From positions 124,001-188,000 of the forward strand of contig NZ_WHUF01000007.1 in assembly GCF_009380165.1 (NCBI RefSeq): 64,000 nt of DNA. Reading direction: 5' to 3'. How positions within the stretch are numbered: the first letter of the stretch is position 1; each line of letters opens with the position of its first letter. Position numbers and translations under genes: made by a program. The stretch is from Rugamonas rivuli. Lineage in GTDB: Bacteria; Pseudomonadota; Gammaproteobacteria; Burkholderiales; Burkholderiaceae_D. This document shows, in pieces, positions 8,387-15,932 of this stretch. The notes below the pieces were generated by a model. That model searched no databases, was not told the DNA's origin, and saw only the letters and a program-made list of their open reading frames with translations.

Positions 8387-9187
8387 ATGAAGTCTTTTCA
8401 TTCTGCCCTGTTATTGAGTTTGTGCCTTGCGCTGGGAAGCAATGCCTACGCCGACGCCCGCACGTCTTCGCATTCTGGCACATCGTCGTCTTACAAAAGT
8501 GGATTTTCTTCACAAAAGAACAACGCCAGGAGCCAGCCGGCGGCGCCGCCGGCCGGCCGCCAGAGCGGTCCCGGCGCTTTCGGCAAGGCGCCCGGCTCGC
8601 CGGCTTCGGCCACGCCGCGCAACACCTCGGCCGCCTCCCGCGACCTCGACCAGAGCGCGGCCCAGGCCAATGCGATGAGGACGCTGGATGCGCGCCGCAA
8701 CGCCGCCGCCGTGCCGCCACCGCCGCCGCTGAACGATACGCCGGCGCGGCAGCAGTCGGCGCCGGCATATCAGGCGCCGGGGTATCAAGCGCCGCCGGTG
8801 TACCAGCAGGCGCCGGTCATCGTGCAGCAGCCGAGCAATGGCCTGATGCACGGCGTGCTGGGCTTCATGCTGGGACGGGCGATGAGCCAGAGCCATCAGC
8901 CGGTGTCCTACCCGACCACGACGGCGCCAGCGGCCGGGACCGCAGCCACAGGTGGCAGCCCGGCCAGCAGCGGTGACGCGCAGGCCGGCATGATCAACGG
9001 CATGCCGGGACTGGGCGCTCCGGTCCCGGCCGCCCCACCGGCGCCGTCCTTCCTGGCCAGCGTGGCGCGTTGGATGGTCTGGCTGGGCGTGTTGGGTGCG
9101 ATGGGCTGGGCGGTGGTGTACGCGGTGCGCAAGCTGCGCCGCCTGCGGGCGGGCAACGCAACGAATTATTCATTTGAAAGGAATTGA
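8387..9187 (+). CDS. secreted, membrane-anchored Ala/Pro/Gln-rich protein of unknown function
   Basis: A 266-aa protein with a cleavable signal peptide (about 1-22, ...SNAYA). A long low-complexity Ser/Pro/Gln/Ala region follows, with a short repeat around AYQAPGYQAPPVYQQAP. A Gly/Met segment (LMHGVLGFMLGRAMSQS) comes next, then a C-terminal transmembrane helix (about 226-250) ending in a basic RKLRRLRAG tail. It sits 1 bp before the DUF2491 gene and upstream of pspA, so the three look like one operon. I do not recognise a family. Confidence 0.65.
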   Translation: MKSFHSALLLSLCLALGSNAYADARTSSHSGTSSSYKSGFSSQKNNARSQPAAPPAGRQSGPGAFGKAPGSPASATPRNTSAASRDLDQSAAQANAMRTLDARRNAAAVPPPPPLNDTPARQQSAPAYQAPGYQAPPVYQQAPVIVQQPSNGLMHGVLGFMLGRAMSQSHQPVSYPTTTAPAAGTAATGGSPASSGDAQAGMINGMPGLGAPVPAAPPAPSFLASVARWMVWLGVLGAMGWAVVYAVRKLRRLRAGNATNYSFERN

Positions 9188-9188
9188 G

Positions 9189-9974
9189 ATGGGCTGGTCG
9201 GACGCATACAACTACCTGCGCAATGGCGCTGCCAAGCTGGGCGGGGCCGAGGCGCCGCGCACGGACCGCGATTTGCCGCTCGGTGCGCGCATCGGCAGCG
9301 TGATGCAGTTGCAGCAGTCGCCGCTGCTGCGCGCCGCCGGCGACGGTTCGCTGATCGCGCTGCCCGGCGAGGGCGACCCGTGCATCGTGGCGGTGTCGCA
9401 AATCCGCTTGCAGCAGAGCGGCGGCCTGTACCGCTACTACCTGGACACCGGCGAGCGCGACACGAAGGAGAGGTTTTTGCAGGTGTACCAGAACGCCCAG
9501 GGCCAGGTGGCCGAGCTGATGTACTGCACCCAGCTGGCCCGCGTGATCCCGGAAACGGCGGAAGACCAGGAAGCCTACATGGGCCTGGCCGGCGCCGGCC
9601 TGGGCGACCGCAGCTACACGCTGTGGCGCGAACAGCTGGGCGATGCCGGGCTGGACGAGGCCGACCTGGAGCTGGTGTTCGGCGACCGCGACGGCCTCGA
9701 CTACTGGCGCGACGCCGGCGATCCGGACGCCGAATTCGTCAAGCCGTTCTCGGGCACCGAGACCCGGTTGGACGACAGCAGCGGCCGCACCGGCCTGCGC
9801 CAGGAAATGTACTTCATGCCGTATGTGCGGGAATTGCGCGGCGGCGGCAAGGAATATCTGCTGATCACGACTGAAATCATCAACAGCGTGAACGGCGATG
9901 CATCAAAACGCGGGATCCATGTCGACTTCGTCATTGGCATCCCGGTTGAGCAGCAACGCATCGTTATCCAATGA
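9189..9974 (+). CDS. DUF2491 (YjfK-like) protein
   Basis: A 261-aa soluble protein starting MGWSDAYNYLRNGAAKLGG, with AAAGGA about 7 bases upstream. Length and sequence pattern (LPLGARIGSVMQLQ, YYLDTGERDTKERFLQVY, SGRTGLRQEMYFMPY) fit the DUF2491/YjfK family. In E. coli yjfK lies next to yjfJ, a PspA/IM30 paralogue, and the same pair occurs here in the order yjfK-pspA. Function is unknown; the linkage suggests a membrane-stress or envelope role (inference). Confidence 0.8.
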   Translation: MGWSDAYNYLRNGAAKLGGAEAPRTDRDLPLGARIGSVMQLQQSPLLRAAGDGSLIALPGEGDPCIVAVSQIRLQQSGGLYRYYLDTGERDTKERFLQVYQNAQGQVAELMYCTQLARVIPETAEDQEAYMGLAGAGLGDRSYTLWREQLGDAGLDEADLELVFGDRDGLDYWRDAGDPDAEFVKPFSGTETRLDDSSGRTGLRQEMYFMPYVRELRGGGKEYLLITTEIINSVNGDASKRGIHVDFVIGIPVEQQRIVIQ

Positions 9975-10000
9975 TGCGCAACTTGAAAAGGAAGACTGAC

Positions 10001-10813
10001 ATGAGCAACTTGAATGGCTGGGGTTTGACCGCGCGCTTGATTTCCAAACATTTTGGCGCGCTGGGCGACCGTGTTTCCGAAGCGATCGCCAATTTTGATC
10101 CGGAAACGGCCACCGAGGCCGACCGCGACCGTCTGGCCGACAGCCTGCGCCAGACCGCGCAGAAACTGGCCGCCGCCCGCAGCTCTTTCCAGAAAGAAGC
10201 GGACGACGTGGTCAAGCTGCGCCAGCTGATCGCCACCGACGAGCAGGCCGCCGGCACGCTGGGCGACCGTCTGGCCGCCGGCAAGATCTCGGAGGCGACC
10301 ATCACCCTGTTCTGCGACGAGCTGGAAGCGAACAAGGCGCGCATGCCGCAGGAATTGCAGGAGGAAGCCGACGCCCGCCAGTACATGGACGAACTGCAAA
10401 CCATCGTCGATGCGCTGTCCAAGCAGCTGGCCGATTTCGATTCGGCGGCGAAGAAGGCGATGCAGGCGCTGGCCTCGGCCCGCGCCCAGCAAGACCTGCA
10501 AAACCTGCGCGCCGAGCGCCAGGCCCAGCTGGCCGGCCTGGCCGGCATGCGCGGCAACTCCAGCGCCTTGAACGCGCTGACCCGCCGCGCCCAGGCCATC
10601 AGCAACGAGGCGGCCGGCATGAAGATCGTCACCGACATCGGCCAGCGTCCGTACGAGCAGGCGGCCGAGCTGGAGGCGATCCGCAAGTCGGTCAGCCAGC
10701 CGGCCATCGCCAACGAATCGGCGCTGGCGCGCTTGCAGCGCCTGTCCGGCCAGCAGCCGGCCCAGCTGGCGGCGTCGGCGGAAACGGCCACCCTGGCACT
10801 GGGCAAAGCATAA
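10001..10813 (+). CDS. PspA/IM30-family protein (YjfJ-like)
   Basis: A 270-aa, almost entirely helical protein with long coiled-coil stretches (about 40-200; e.g. DRLADSLRQTAQKLAAARSS, ARAQQDLQNLRAERQAQLAG). The family binds stressed membranes from the cytoplasmic side and polymerises. The chosen ATG follows AAAAGGAAG by about 6 bases. An alternative ATG at 9971 overlaps the DUF2491 stop and would add 10 residues. Operon with the two upstream genes; a strong terminator lies downstream. Confidence 0.8.
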   Translation: MSNLNGWGLTARLISKHFGALGDRVSEAIANFDPETATEADRDRLADSLRQTAQKLAAARSSFQKEADDVVKLRQLIATDEQAAGTLGDRLAAGKISEATITLFCDELEANKARMPQELQEEADARQYMDELQTIVDALSKQLADFDSAAKKAMQALASARAQQDLQNLRAERQAQLAGLAGMRGNSSALNALTRRAQAISNEAAGMKIVTDIGQRPYEQAAELEAIRKSVSQPAIANESALARLQRLSGQQPAQLAASAETATLALGKA

Positions 10814-10841
10814 GCCCGCGCTGAATTGGCTACAATAGAGG

Positions 10842-10879
10842 CCGGTGGCGTCGCGTTGACGCCGCCGGTTTTCTTTTTT
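10842..10879 (+). terminator. strong terminator/attenuator-like hairpin ahead of the YbeD-like gene
   Basis: CCGGTGGCGTC (10842-10852) pairs with GACGCCGCCGG (10858-10868) as an 11-bp stem with one G-T wobble and a 5-base loop, followed by TTTTCTTTTTT. It lies 28 bp after the pspA stop and only 13 bp before the next start codon. Confidence 0.8.
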
Positions 10880-10892
10880 GATTGGAATGAAT

Positions 10893-11168
10893 ATGCAAGC
10901 GATCCCGCCGTCAGAGTCCCTCATCGAGTACCCGAGCGACTTCCCGATCAAGGTGATGGGCCCGACTCATATCGATTTCGCCCCGACCATCGTGCTGGTG
11001 GTGCAGAAGCACGACAAGGATTTCCATGAAGGCAAGATGGAAGTGCGGCCTTCGGCCAAGGGCAACTACACCGGCCTGACCGTGATCGTGCGCGCCATCA
11101 GCCGCGAGCAGCTGGACGCGCTGTACGCCGAACTGTCGGCCCACCCGATGGTGAAAATCGTCATGTAA
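10893..11168 (+). CDS. ybeD: YbeD-like DUF493 protein
   Basis: A 91-aa protein of the DUF493/YbeD family (EYPSDFPIKVMGP, FAPTIVLVVQKHD, SAKGNYTGLTVIVRAISREQ). It has an ACT-like fold by family knowledge. In enterobacteria ybeD sits just before lipB-lipA, and here lipB and lipA follow about 1.7 kb downstream after an inserted LysR/GST pair. The start at 10893 is 6 bases after TTGGA; in-frame TTG and ATG codons lie 15 and 6 bases earlier. The molecular role is unproven. Confidence 0.82.
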   Translation: MQAIPPSESLIEYPSDFPIKVMGPTHIDFAPTIVLVVQKHDKDFHEGKMEVRPSAKGNYTGLTVIVRAISREQLDALYAELSAHPMVKIVM

Positions 11169-11169
11169 A

Positions 11170-12069
11170 TCACGCTTGCTGGCGCTGGAAGGCGGCTATC
11201 TCCTCCAGCAGCCAGTCGCGGAAGGCCTGCACCTGCGGCTTGCCGGCCGCACCGGGCGGCGACACGAAGAAATACTCGTCCGGGCACGGCGTGGCGGTAT
11301 CGAACAGCCGCAGCAGCTGCCCGGAGGCGATCTCCTGCATCGCCACCACATGGCGCACCAGCGCCACGCCGTTGCCGTCGGCGGCGGAACGTATCAGCAT
11401 CGACAAATCCTCGAACATCAGGCCGCCGGACGGCTCGGCCATATCGACCCCGGCCGCATGCAGCCACGGCGACCACGGCTCCACCGAGCGCAGCAGCGTG
11501 TGCTGGCGCAAGTCCTTCGGCGTGGCCGGCTGCTGTCCGCCACGGTAGTGAGGACTCACTACCGGATAATATACGTCGCCCATCAGCCGCTGCACCACCA
11601 GCCCCGGATAGTTGCCGCGCCCGAAACGGATGCCGACATCGATGCCATCGCGCGCCAGGTCCTGCAGCTGTCCGCTCGATTGCAGCACCACCTCGATATC
11701 CGGATAGCGGTCGATAAACCGGCCCAGCCGGGGCGCCAGCCAGCGCGCCGCGAACGATGGAATCGATGAAATCGTCAGCCGCCGGTTGACGCTGGCGACC
11801 CGCATGGCGTCCGCCGCAGCGGTGATGTCGGCAAAGGACTTGCCTAAAAACTGGGCAAATTTCAGCGCATCGCTAGTTATTTTCACCTGTCGGCCATTGC
11901 GCACGAACAGTTCCCGGCCCAACTCCTGCTCCAAAGCGCGCACCTGATGGCTGATCGCGCCATGCGTCAGATGCAACTCTTCCGCCGCCCGAGAAAAGTT
12001 CTCGTGGCGGGCCGCCGCCTCGAAGGCGCGCAGTGCGGAAAAATTGGGCAGGCGTCGGCTGGCGCTCAT
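11170..12069 (-). CDS. LysR-family transcriptional regulator (GcvA-like)
   Basis: A 299-aa regulator with an N-terminal winged helix (about 8-67: LPNFSALRAFEAAARHENFS, AAEELHLTHGAISHQVRALE) and a substrate-binding domain of the GcvA subgroup. It is divergent from the glutathione-transferase gene with 122 bp between starts, the usual arrangement for a LysR regulator and its target. The effector is unknown. It is convergent with the YbeD-like gene, with 1 bp between the stops. Confidence 0.9.
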   Translation of the reverse strand: MSASRRLPNFSALRAFEAAARHENFSRAAEELHLTHGAISHQVRALEQELGRELFVRNGRQVKITSDALKFAQFLGKSFADITAAADAMRVASVNRRLTISSIPSFAARWLAPRLGRFIDRYPDIEVVLQSSGQLQDLARDGIDVGIRFGRGNYPGLVVQRLMGDVYYPVVSPHYRGGQQPATPKDLRQHTLLRSVEPWSPWLHAAGVDMAEPSGGLMFEDLSMLIRSAADGNGVALVRHVVAMQEIASGQLLRLFDTATPCPDEYFFVSPPGAAGKPQVQAFRDWLLEEIAAFQRQQA

Positions 12070-12124
12070 CAGGTCGGCATGCTGTGGATAACTATGTGAA
12101 TAAAATTAGCAAGAATCACGAAAA

Positions 12125-12136
12125 TATAACGTTATA
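12125..12136. promoter_or_regulatory. 12-bp perfect palindrome between LysR and GST genes
   Basis: TATAACGTTATA reads the same on both strands and lies 55 bp from each start in the divergent region. A LysR operator is plausible from position; no footprint-like T-N11-A pair was proven. Confidence 0.4.
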
Positions 12137-12191
12137 CAGGCGCTACGGCAAGGCTTACCATGTGAATAAATCTACACCAAGGGGAGCCGCC

Positions 12192-12827
12192 ATGCCATTC
12201 ACGCTGTACGTCGATAGCCTTTTCACCAGCCCATACGCCCTGTCCGCCTTCGTGGCCCTGACCGAAAAACGCCTGCCGTTTGCCATGCAGACCGTGGATC
12301 TGGAGGCCGGCCAGCAAAAACTGGGCGCCTATCGCGACCGCGCGCTGACCGCCCGCGTGCCGGCATTGGTGGAGGATGGCGGCGCCACCCCGTTCGTGCT
12401 GACCGAATCGACGGCAATTACCGAATACCTGGAAGAGAGCTTCCCGGCGCCGGAATACATCGCGCTGTATCCGAAAGACCGCCGCCAGCGGGCCCAGGCG
12501 CGGCAGGTGCAGGCCTGGCTGCGCAGCGACATGGTGCAGCTGCGCGTCGAGCGGGATACGGAAACAGTGTTTTTTGGTAAAGCTTGCCAGCCGCTGAGCG
12601 AGGCCGGCCAGGCCGCCGCCGACAAGCTGCTGCACGCCGCCGGCCGGCTGGTGCAGGGGCCCAACCTGTTCGGCGAGTGGTCGATTGCCGACGTCGACCT
12701 GACCGTGATGCTGAACCGGCTGATCCTCAACGGCGACGCGGTGCCGCAGAAGCTGCAGGACTACGCCGCCGGCCAATGGCAGCGGCCGTCGATCCAGCAA
12801 TGGCTGGCGCGCCACCAGCCCGGCTAA
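12192..12827 (+). CDS. yfcF: glutathione S-transferase, YfcF-like
   Basis: A 211-aa cytoplasmic protein. The N-terminal thioredoxin-like domain begins MPFTLYVDSLFTSPYALSAF and contains the glutathione-site TESTAITEYLEE at about 76-87. The helical C-terminal domain follows (about 95-205). YfcF-type GSTs act in peroxide defence and glutathione conjugation. The start follows AAGGGGAG by 5 bases; the longer in-frame extension is not GST-like. Likely controlled by the divergent LysR regulator. Confidence 0.85.
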   Translation: MPFTLYVDSLFTSPYALSAFVALTEKRLPFAMQTVDLEAGQQKLGAYRDRALTARVPALVEDGGATPFVLTESTAITEYLEESFPAPEYIALYPKDRRQRAQARQVQAWLRSDMVQLRVERDTETVFFGKACQPLSEAGQAAADKLLHAAGRLVQGPNLFGEWSIADVDLTVMLNRLILNGDAVPQKLQDYAAGQWQRPSIQQWLARHQPG

Positions 12828-12858
12828 GCCCGCCGCAGCCCCGATTGGCGGGCTGATT

Positions 12859-12864
12859 TATAAT
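12859..12864 (+). promoter_or_regulatory. candidate -10 box (TATAAT) placed for a leaderless lipB mRNA
   Basis: A consensus TATAAT ends 6 bases before the lipB ATG, where transcription would start at or next to the A of ATG. No ribosome-binding site is seen before the ATG. No convincing -35 was found. Confidence 0.35.
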
Positions 12865-12870
12865 GTCGGC

Positions 12871-13557
12871 ATGACGTTCCCTACCCCTAGCGAGCCGGCG
12901 CTGATACGCCACCTGGGCCGCGCCGACTACGACAGCACCTTCGCCGCGATGCGCGCCTTCACCGACGCGCGCACGCCGGATACCCGCGACGAACTGTGGA
13001 TCGTCGAGCATCCGCCCGTCTTCACGCTGGGCCTGGGCGCCGACCGCGGCCACCTGCTGGCCGGCGCGTCCGCCATCCCGGTGGTGCAGACCGACCGCGG
13101 CGGCGAAGTCACCTACCACGGCCCCGGCCAGGTGGTGATCTACATGCTGATGGACCTGCGCCGCAACAAGCCGGGCGGCAAGCTGTATGCCCGGCAATTC
13201 GTCCATAAAATCGAGCAGGCGATCATCAACGTGTTAGGGGCGTATAATCTCGCCGGTGAGCGCGTTGAAGGGGCGCCCGGCATCTACATGGCCGGCGGCC
13301 CGAAACAAGGCGCCAAGATCGCCGCGCTCGGCTTGAAAGTGCGCGGCAACGGTTGTACCTATCATGGGCTGTCGCTGAATGTGGCGATGGATCTGGCCCC
13401 GTTTTCCTGGATTAACCCCTGCGGCTATGCCGGACTGGAAACAGTCGACATGCGCACCGTCGGCGCGACCGCACAGTTGTCCGACGTGCAACAGCAGCTG
13501 GCCGAGGAGTTGATCCGCGTCCTGGCGCATGTTGCCGAACCAGCAGTACACGAATAA
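12871..13557 (+). CDS. lipB: octanoyl-[acyl carrier protein]:protein N-octanoyltransferase
   Basis: A 228-aa cytoplasmic enzyme that moves octanoyl groups from acyl carrier protein to lipoyl domains of 2-oxoacid dehydrogenases and the glycine cleavage H protein. Family motifs are clear: RGGEVTYHGPGQVVIY (about 76-91), the catalytic Lys149 in GAKIAALGLKVR, and the catalytic Cys184 in INPCGYAG. lipA follows 31 bp downstream and completes the pathway by sulfur insertion. The start lacks a ribosome site and may be leaderless. Confidence 0.96.
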   Translation: MTFPTPSEPALIRHLGRADYDSTFAAMRAFTDARTPDTRDELWIVEHPPVFTLGLGADRGHLLAGASAIPVVQTDRGGEVTYHGPGQVVIYMLMDLRRNKPGGKLYARQFVHKIEQAIINVLGAYNLAGERVEGAPGIYMAGGPKQGAKIAALGLKVRGNGCTYHGLSLNVAMDLAPFSWINPCGYAGLETVDMRTVGATAQLSDVQQQLAEELIRVLAHVAEPAVHE

Positions 13558-13588
13558 CCAAACTTTGCCCGCGAGGGCACGCAGCCAA

Positions 13589-14575
13589 ATGACTTCTGAA
13601 ACCACTACCAGCGTTGCCCCGGCTTACAACCCGAGCGAAAAGCAAAAAGGCGCCAGCAAGACCGCGCGCATTCCGATCAAGATCGTGCCGATCGAACAGG
13701 TCGAGCGTCTGAAAAAGCCGGAGTGGATACGCGTCAAGGCGGCGTCGGCTTCGACCCGCTTCTACGAGATCAAGGACATCCTGCGCGAGAACAAGCTGGT
13801 GACGGTGTGCGAAGAAGCGAGCTGCCCCAACATCGGCGAATGCTTCGGCAAGGGCACGGCCACCTTCATGATCATGGGTGACAAGTGCACCCGCCGCTGC
13901 CCGTTCTGCGACGTCGGCCATGGCCGCCCGGATCCGCTGGACAAGGAAGAGCCGTTCAACCTGTCGAAGACCATCGCCGAGCTGCGCCTGAGCTACGTGG
14001 TGATCACCTCGGTCGACCGCGACGACTTGCGTGACGGCGGCGCCGGCCATTTCGTCGAGTGCATCCAGAACACCCGCGCGCTGTCGCCGAAGACCCAGAT
14101 CGAAGTGCTGGTGCCGGACTTCCGCGGCCGCCTGCAGAAGGCGCTGGACATCTTCAAGGATGGCCTGCCGGACGTGATGAACCACAACCTGGAAACCGTG
14201 CCGCGCCTGTACAAGGAAGCGCGTCCGGGTTCGGACTACATGCACTCGCTGCAGCTGCTGAAGGAATTCAAGGAGCTGTACCCAGAGGTGAAGACCAAGT
14301 CCGGCATCATGGTCGGCCTGGGCGAGACCGACGAAGAGATCCTGCAAGTGATGCGCGATATGCGCGAGCACAACATCGACATGCTGACCATCGGCCAGTA
14401 CCTGGCGCCGTCGAACAGCCACCTGCCGGTGCGCCGCTACGTGCACCCGGACGTGTTCAAGATGTTCGAAGCCGAAGCCTACAAAATGGGCTTCAAGCAC
14501 GCCGCCGTCGGCGCCATGGTTCGCAGCTCGTACCACGCGGACGAGCAAGCGCATAACGTGCTGGCCGCCGGCTAA
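13589..14575 (+). CDS. lipA: lipoyl synthase (radical SAM)
   Basis: A 328-aa enzyme that inserts two sulfurs into octanoyl-lysine. The auxiliary [4Fe-4S] ligands are Cys74, Cys79 and Cys85 (CEEASCPNIGEC). The radical-SAM cluster ligands are Cys100, Cys104 and Cys107 (CTRRCPFC). The C-terminus holds RSSYHADE with the conserved serine that ligates the auxiliary cluster. The ATG at 13589 gives the usual length; an in-frame start 60 bp upstream overlaps lipB. A terminator follows. Confidence 0.97.
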   Translation: MTSETTTSVAPAYNPSEKQKGASKTARIPIKIVPIEQVERLKKPEWIRVKAASASTRFYEIKDILRENKLVTVCEEASCPNIGECFGKGTATFMIMGDKCTRRCPFCDVGHGRPDPLDKEEPFNLSKTIAELRLSYVVITSVDRDDLRDGGAGHFVECIQNTRALSPKTQIEVLVPDFRGRLQKALDIFKDGLPDVMNHNLETVPRLYKEARPGSDYMHSLQLLKEFKELYPEVKTKSGIMVGLGETDEEILQVMRDMREHNIDMLTIGQYLAPSNSHLPVRRYVHPDVFKMFEAEAYKMGFKHAAVGAMVRSSYHADEQAHNVLAAG

Positions 14576-14596
14576 AAATTCAGCGGCACCAAGAGA

Positions 14597-14628
14597 AGCA
14601 AGCCCTCGCAAGACGGCTTGCTTTTTTT
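14597..14628 (+). terminator. rho-independent terminator of lipBA
   Basis: AGCAAGCC pairs with GGCTTGCT (8-bp stem, 10-base loop) followed by a run of T, 21 bp after the lipA stop. Confidence 0.85.
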
Positions 14629-14647
14629 ACGCATGCACAGAAATTAA

Positions 14648-14665
14648 CGTACAACATCCTGTACA
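14648..14665. promoter_or_regulatory. candidate YefM-YoeB operator (paired GTACA cores)
   Basis: CGTACA (14648-14653) and TGTACA (14660-14665) have centres 12 bp apart, 37 bp before the antitoxin start. The E. coli yefM-yoeB operator is described with neighbouring palindromes sharing a TGTACA core, and the layout is the same here. Autoregulation by the toxin-antitoxin complex is inferred. Confidence 0.5.
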
Positions 14666-14701
14666 ATAACTCACGTAACCGAATCGCCTGAGGGGGCAAT
14701 G

Positions 14702-14989
14702 ATGAACATTCTGACTTTTAGCGAGGCTAGAGCTAGCTTGAAAAGCGTGATGGATGATGTTTGTAATGACCACACTCCGACGGTGATCACCCGTGTCAGC
14801 GGTGAGCATGTCGTCATGCTGTCATTGGCGGACTTCAACAGCATGGAAGAAACCATGCACCTCTTGGGCTCGGCTAAGAATGCCAGTCGCCTGATGGAAT
14901 CCGTAGCGCAGATCAAAGCCGGTAAGGCTCAGGCGAGGGAACTTATTCGCGATGAAAAACAAAAAAACCGAAAACAAGCAGCAGGCTAA
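14702..14989 (+). CDS. yefM: antitoxin YefM (Phd/YefM family)
   Basis: A 95-aa antitoxin starting MNILTFSEARASLKSVMDDV, the standard Phd/YefM DNA-binding N-terminus, with GEHVVMLSLADFNSMEETM and a basic C-terminal tail that would wrap the toxin. AGGGGG is 5 bases before this ATG; another ATG lies one codon earlier. The toxin gene overlaps by 38 bp. Base composition is lower in GC than lipA and ung on either side, consistent with transfer. Confidence 0.93.
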   Translation: MNILTFSEARASLKSVMDDVCNDHTPTVITRVSGEHVVMLSLADFNSMEETMHLLGSAKNASRLMESVAQIKAGKAQARELIRDEKQKNRKQAAG

Positions 14990-15257
14990 AAAACCTGCCT
15001 TGTCATGGTCGGATCATGCGTGGGAAGATTACCTCCACTGGCAGCATGCCGATCCTAAAATTGCCGAGCGGATTAATGATCTCATCGACGAATGCCTTAA
15101 AGATCCATTTCACGGCACCGGCAAGCCGGAGCCCTTGAGGGGCGAGCTAAGCGGCTTCTGGTCCAGGAGAATAGACCGCCAGCACCGGCTGGTCTATCTT
15201 CCCGACGAAGGCTGCATTTACGTCGCCGCTTGCCGGCATCACTATGACGACAAATAA
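14952..15257 (+). CDS. yoeB: toxin YoeB (Txe/YoeB family mRNA interferase)
   Basis: A 101-aa ribosome-dependent RNase of the RelE superfamily. The core LSGFWSRRIDRQHRLVY and the C-terminal CRHHYDDK keep the basic residues and the terminal His-Tyr pair of active YoeB. About 15 extra Lys/Asn/Gln-rich residues precede the usual start (ALSWSDHAWEDYLHW). The reading frame overlaps the antitoxin, as normal for the family. Predicted active. Confidence 0.93.
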   Translation: MKNKKTENKQQAKKPALSWSDHAWEDYLHWQHADPKIAERINDLIDECLKDPFHGTGKPEPLRGELSGFWSRRIDRQHRLVYLPDEGCIYVAACRHHYDDK

Positions 15258-15269
15258 CAAGGAGGATGA

Positions 15270-15932
15270 ATGAGTGTTCGCATCGAGGCTTCCTGGAAGG
15301 CGCGGTTGGAGCAGGAGTTTGAACAGCCTTATTGGGAAAGCCTCACTTCCTTCGTGCGGGCGGAGTATGCGGCGTATCAGTGCTGCCCGGCCGGCAAGAA
15401 CATTTTCAGGGCCTTCGATCTGACGCCGTTCGATGACGTCAAAGTCGTCATCCTCGGCCAGGATCCGTATCACACGCCCGGCGCGGCGATGGGCTTTTGC
15501 TTCTCGGTCCCGGAAGGCAACCGCCCGCAACCGAGCCTGCAAAACATCTTCCAGGAACTGCACAACGACCTCGGCATCGACCACCGCCAGACCGATTTGA
15601 CGGACTGGGCACAGCAAGGCGTGTTCCTGCTGAACAGCGTGCTCACCGTGCGCGCCCGCGAGGCCGGCTCGCACGCCCAGAAAGGCTGGGAGACCTTCAC
15701 CGACAGCGCCATCCGCCATCTGTCCGAGCAGCGCGAACGGCTGGTGTTCATCCTGTGGGGCAGCTACGCGATTTCAAAGAAAGCCTTTATCGACGGGCGA
15801 AAACACCTGGTCATCACCTCGCCGCATCCATCGCCGTTCTCCGCTCACAAGGGCTTCTTCGGCAGCAAACCATTTTCGCGCGCGAACGACTACCTCACCG
15901 CCAACGGGCAAACGCCGATCCAGTGGGCCTGA
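15270..15932 (+). CDS. ung: uracil-DNA glycosylase, family 1
   Basis: A 220-aa base-excision-repair enzyme that removes uracil from DNA. The catalytic motif GQDPYH is at 63-68 (Asp65), and the uracil-binding loop HPSPFSAHKGFFGSKPF is at about 186-202 (His186). LLNSVLTVR is also present. AAGGAGG precedes the ATG by 4 bases. It starts 12 bp after yoeB on the same strand, so toxin-antitoxin transcripts may read into it. Its stop abuts the convergent HupE-like gene. Confidence 0.96.
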   Translation: MSVRIEASWKARLEQEFEQPYWESLTSFVRAEYAAYQCCPAGKNIFRAFDLTPFDDVKVVILGQDPYHTPGAAMGFCFSVPEGNRPQPSLQNIFQELHNDLGIDHRQTDLTDWAQQGVFLLNSVLTVRAREAGSHAQKGWETFTDSAIRHLSEQRERLVFILWGSYAISKKAFIDGRKHLVITSPHPSPFSAHKGFFGSKPFSRANDYLTANGQTPIQWA

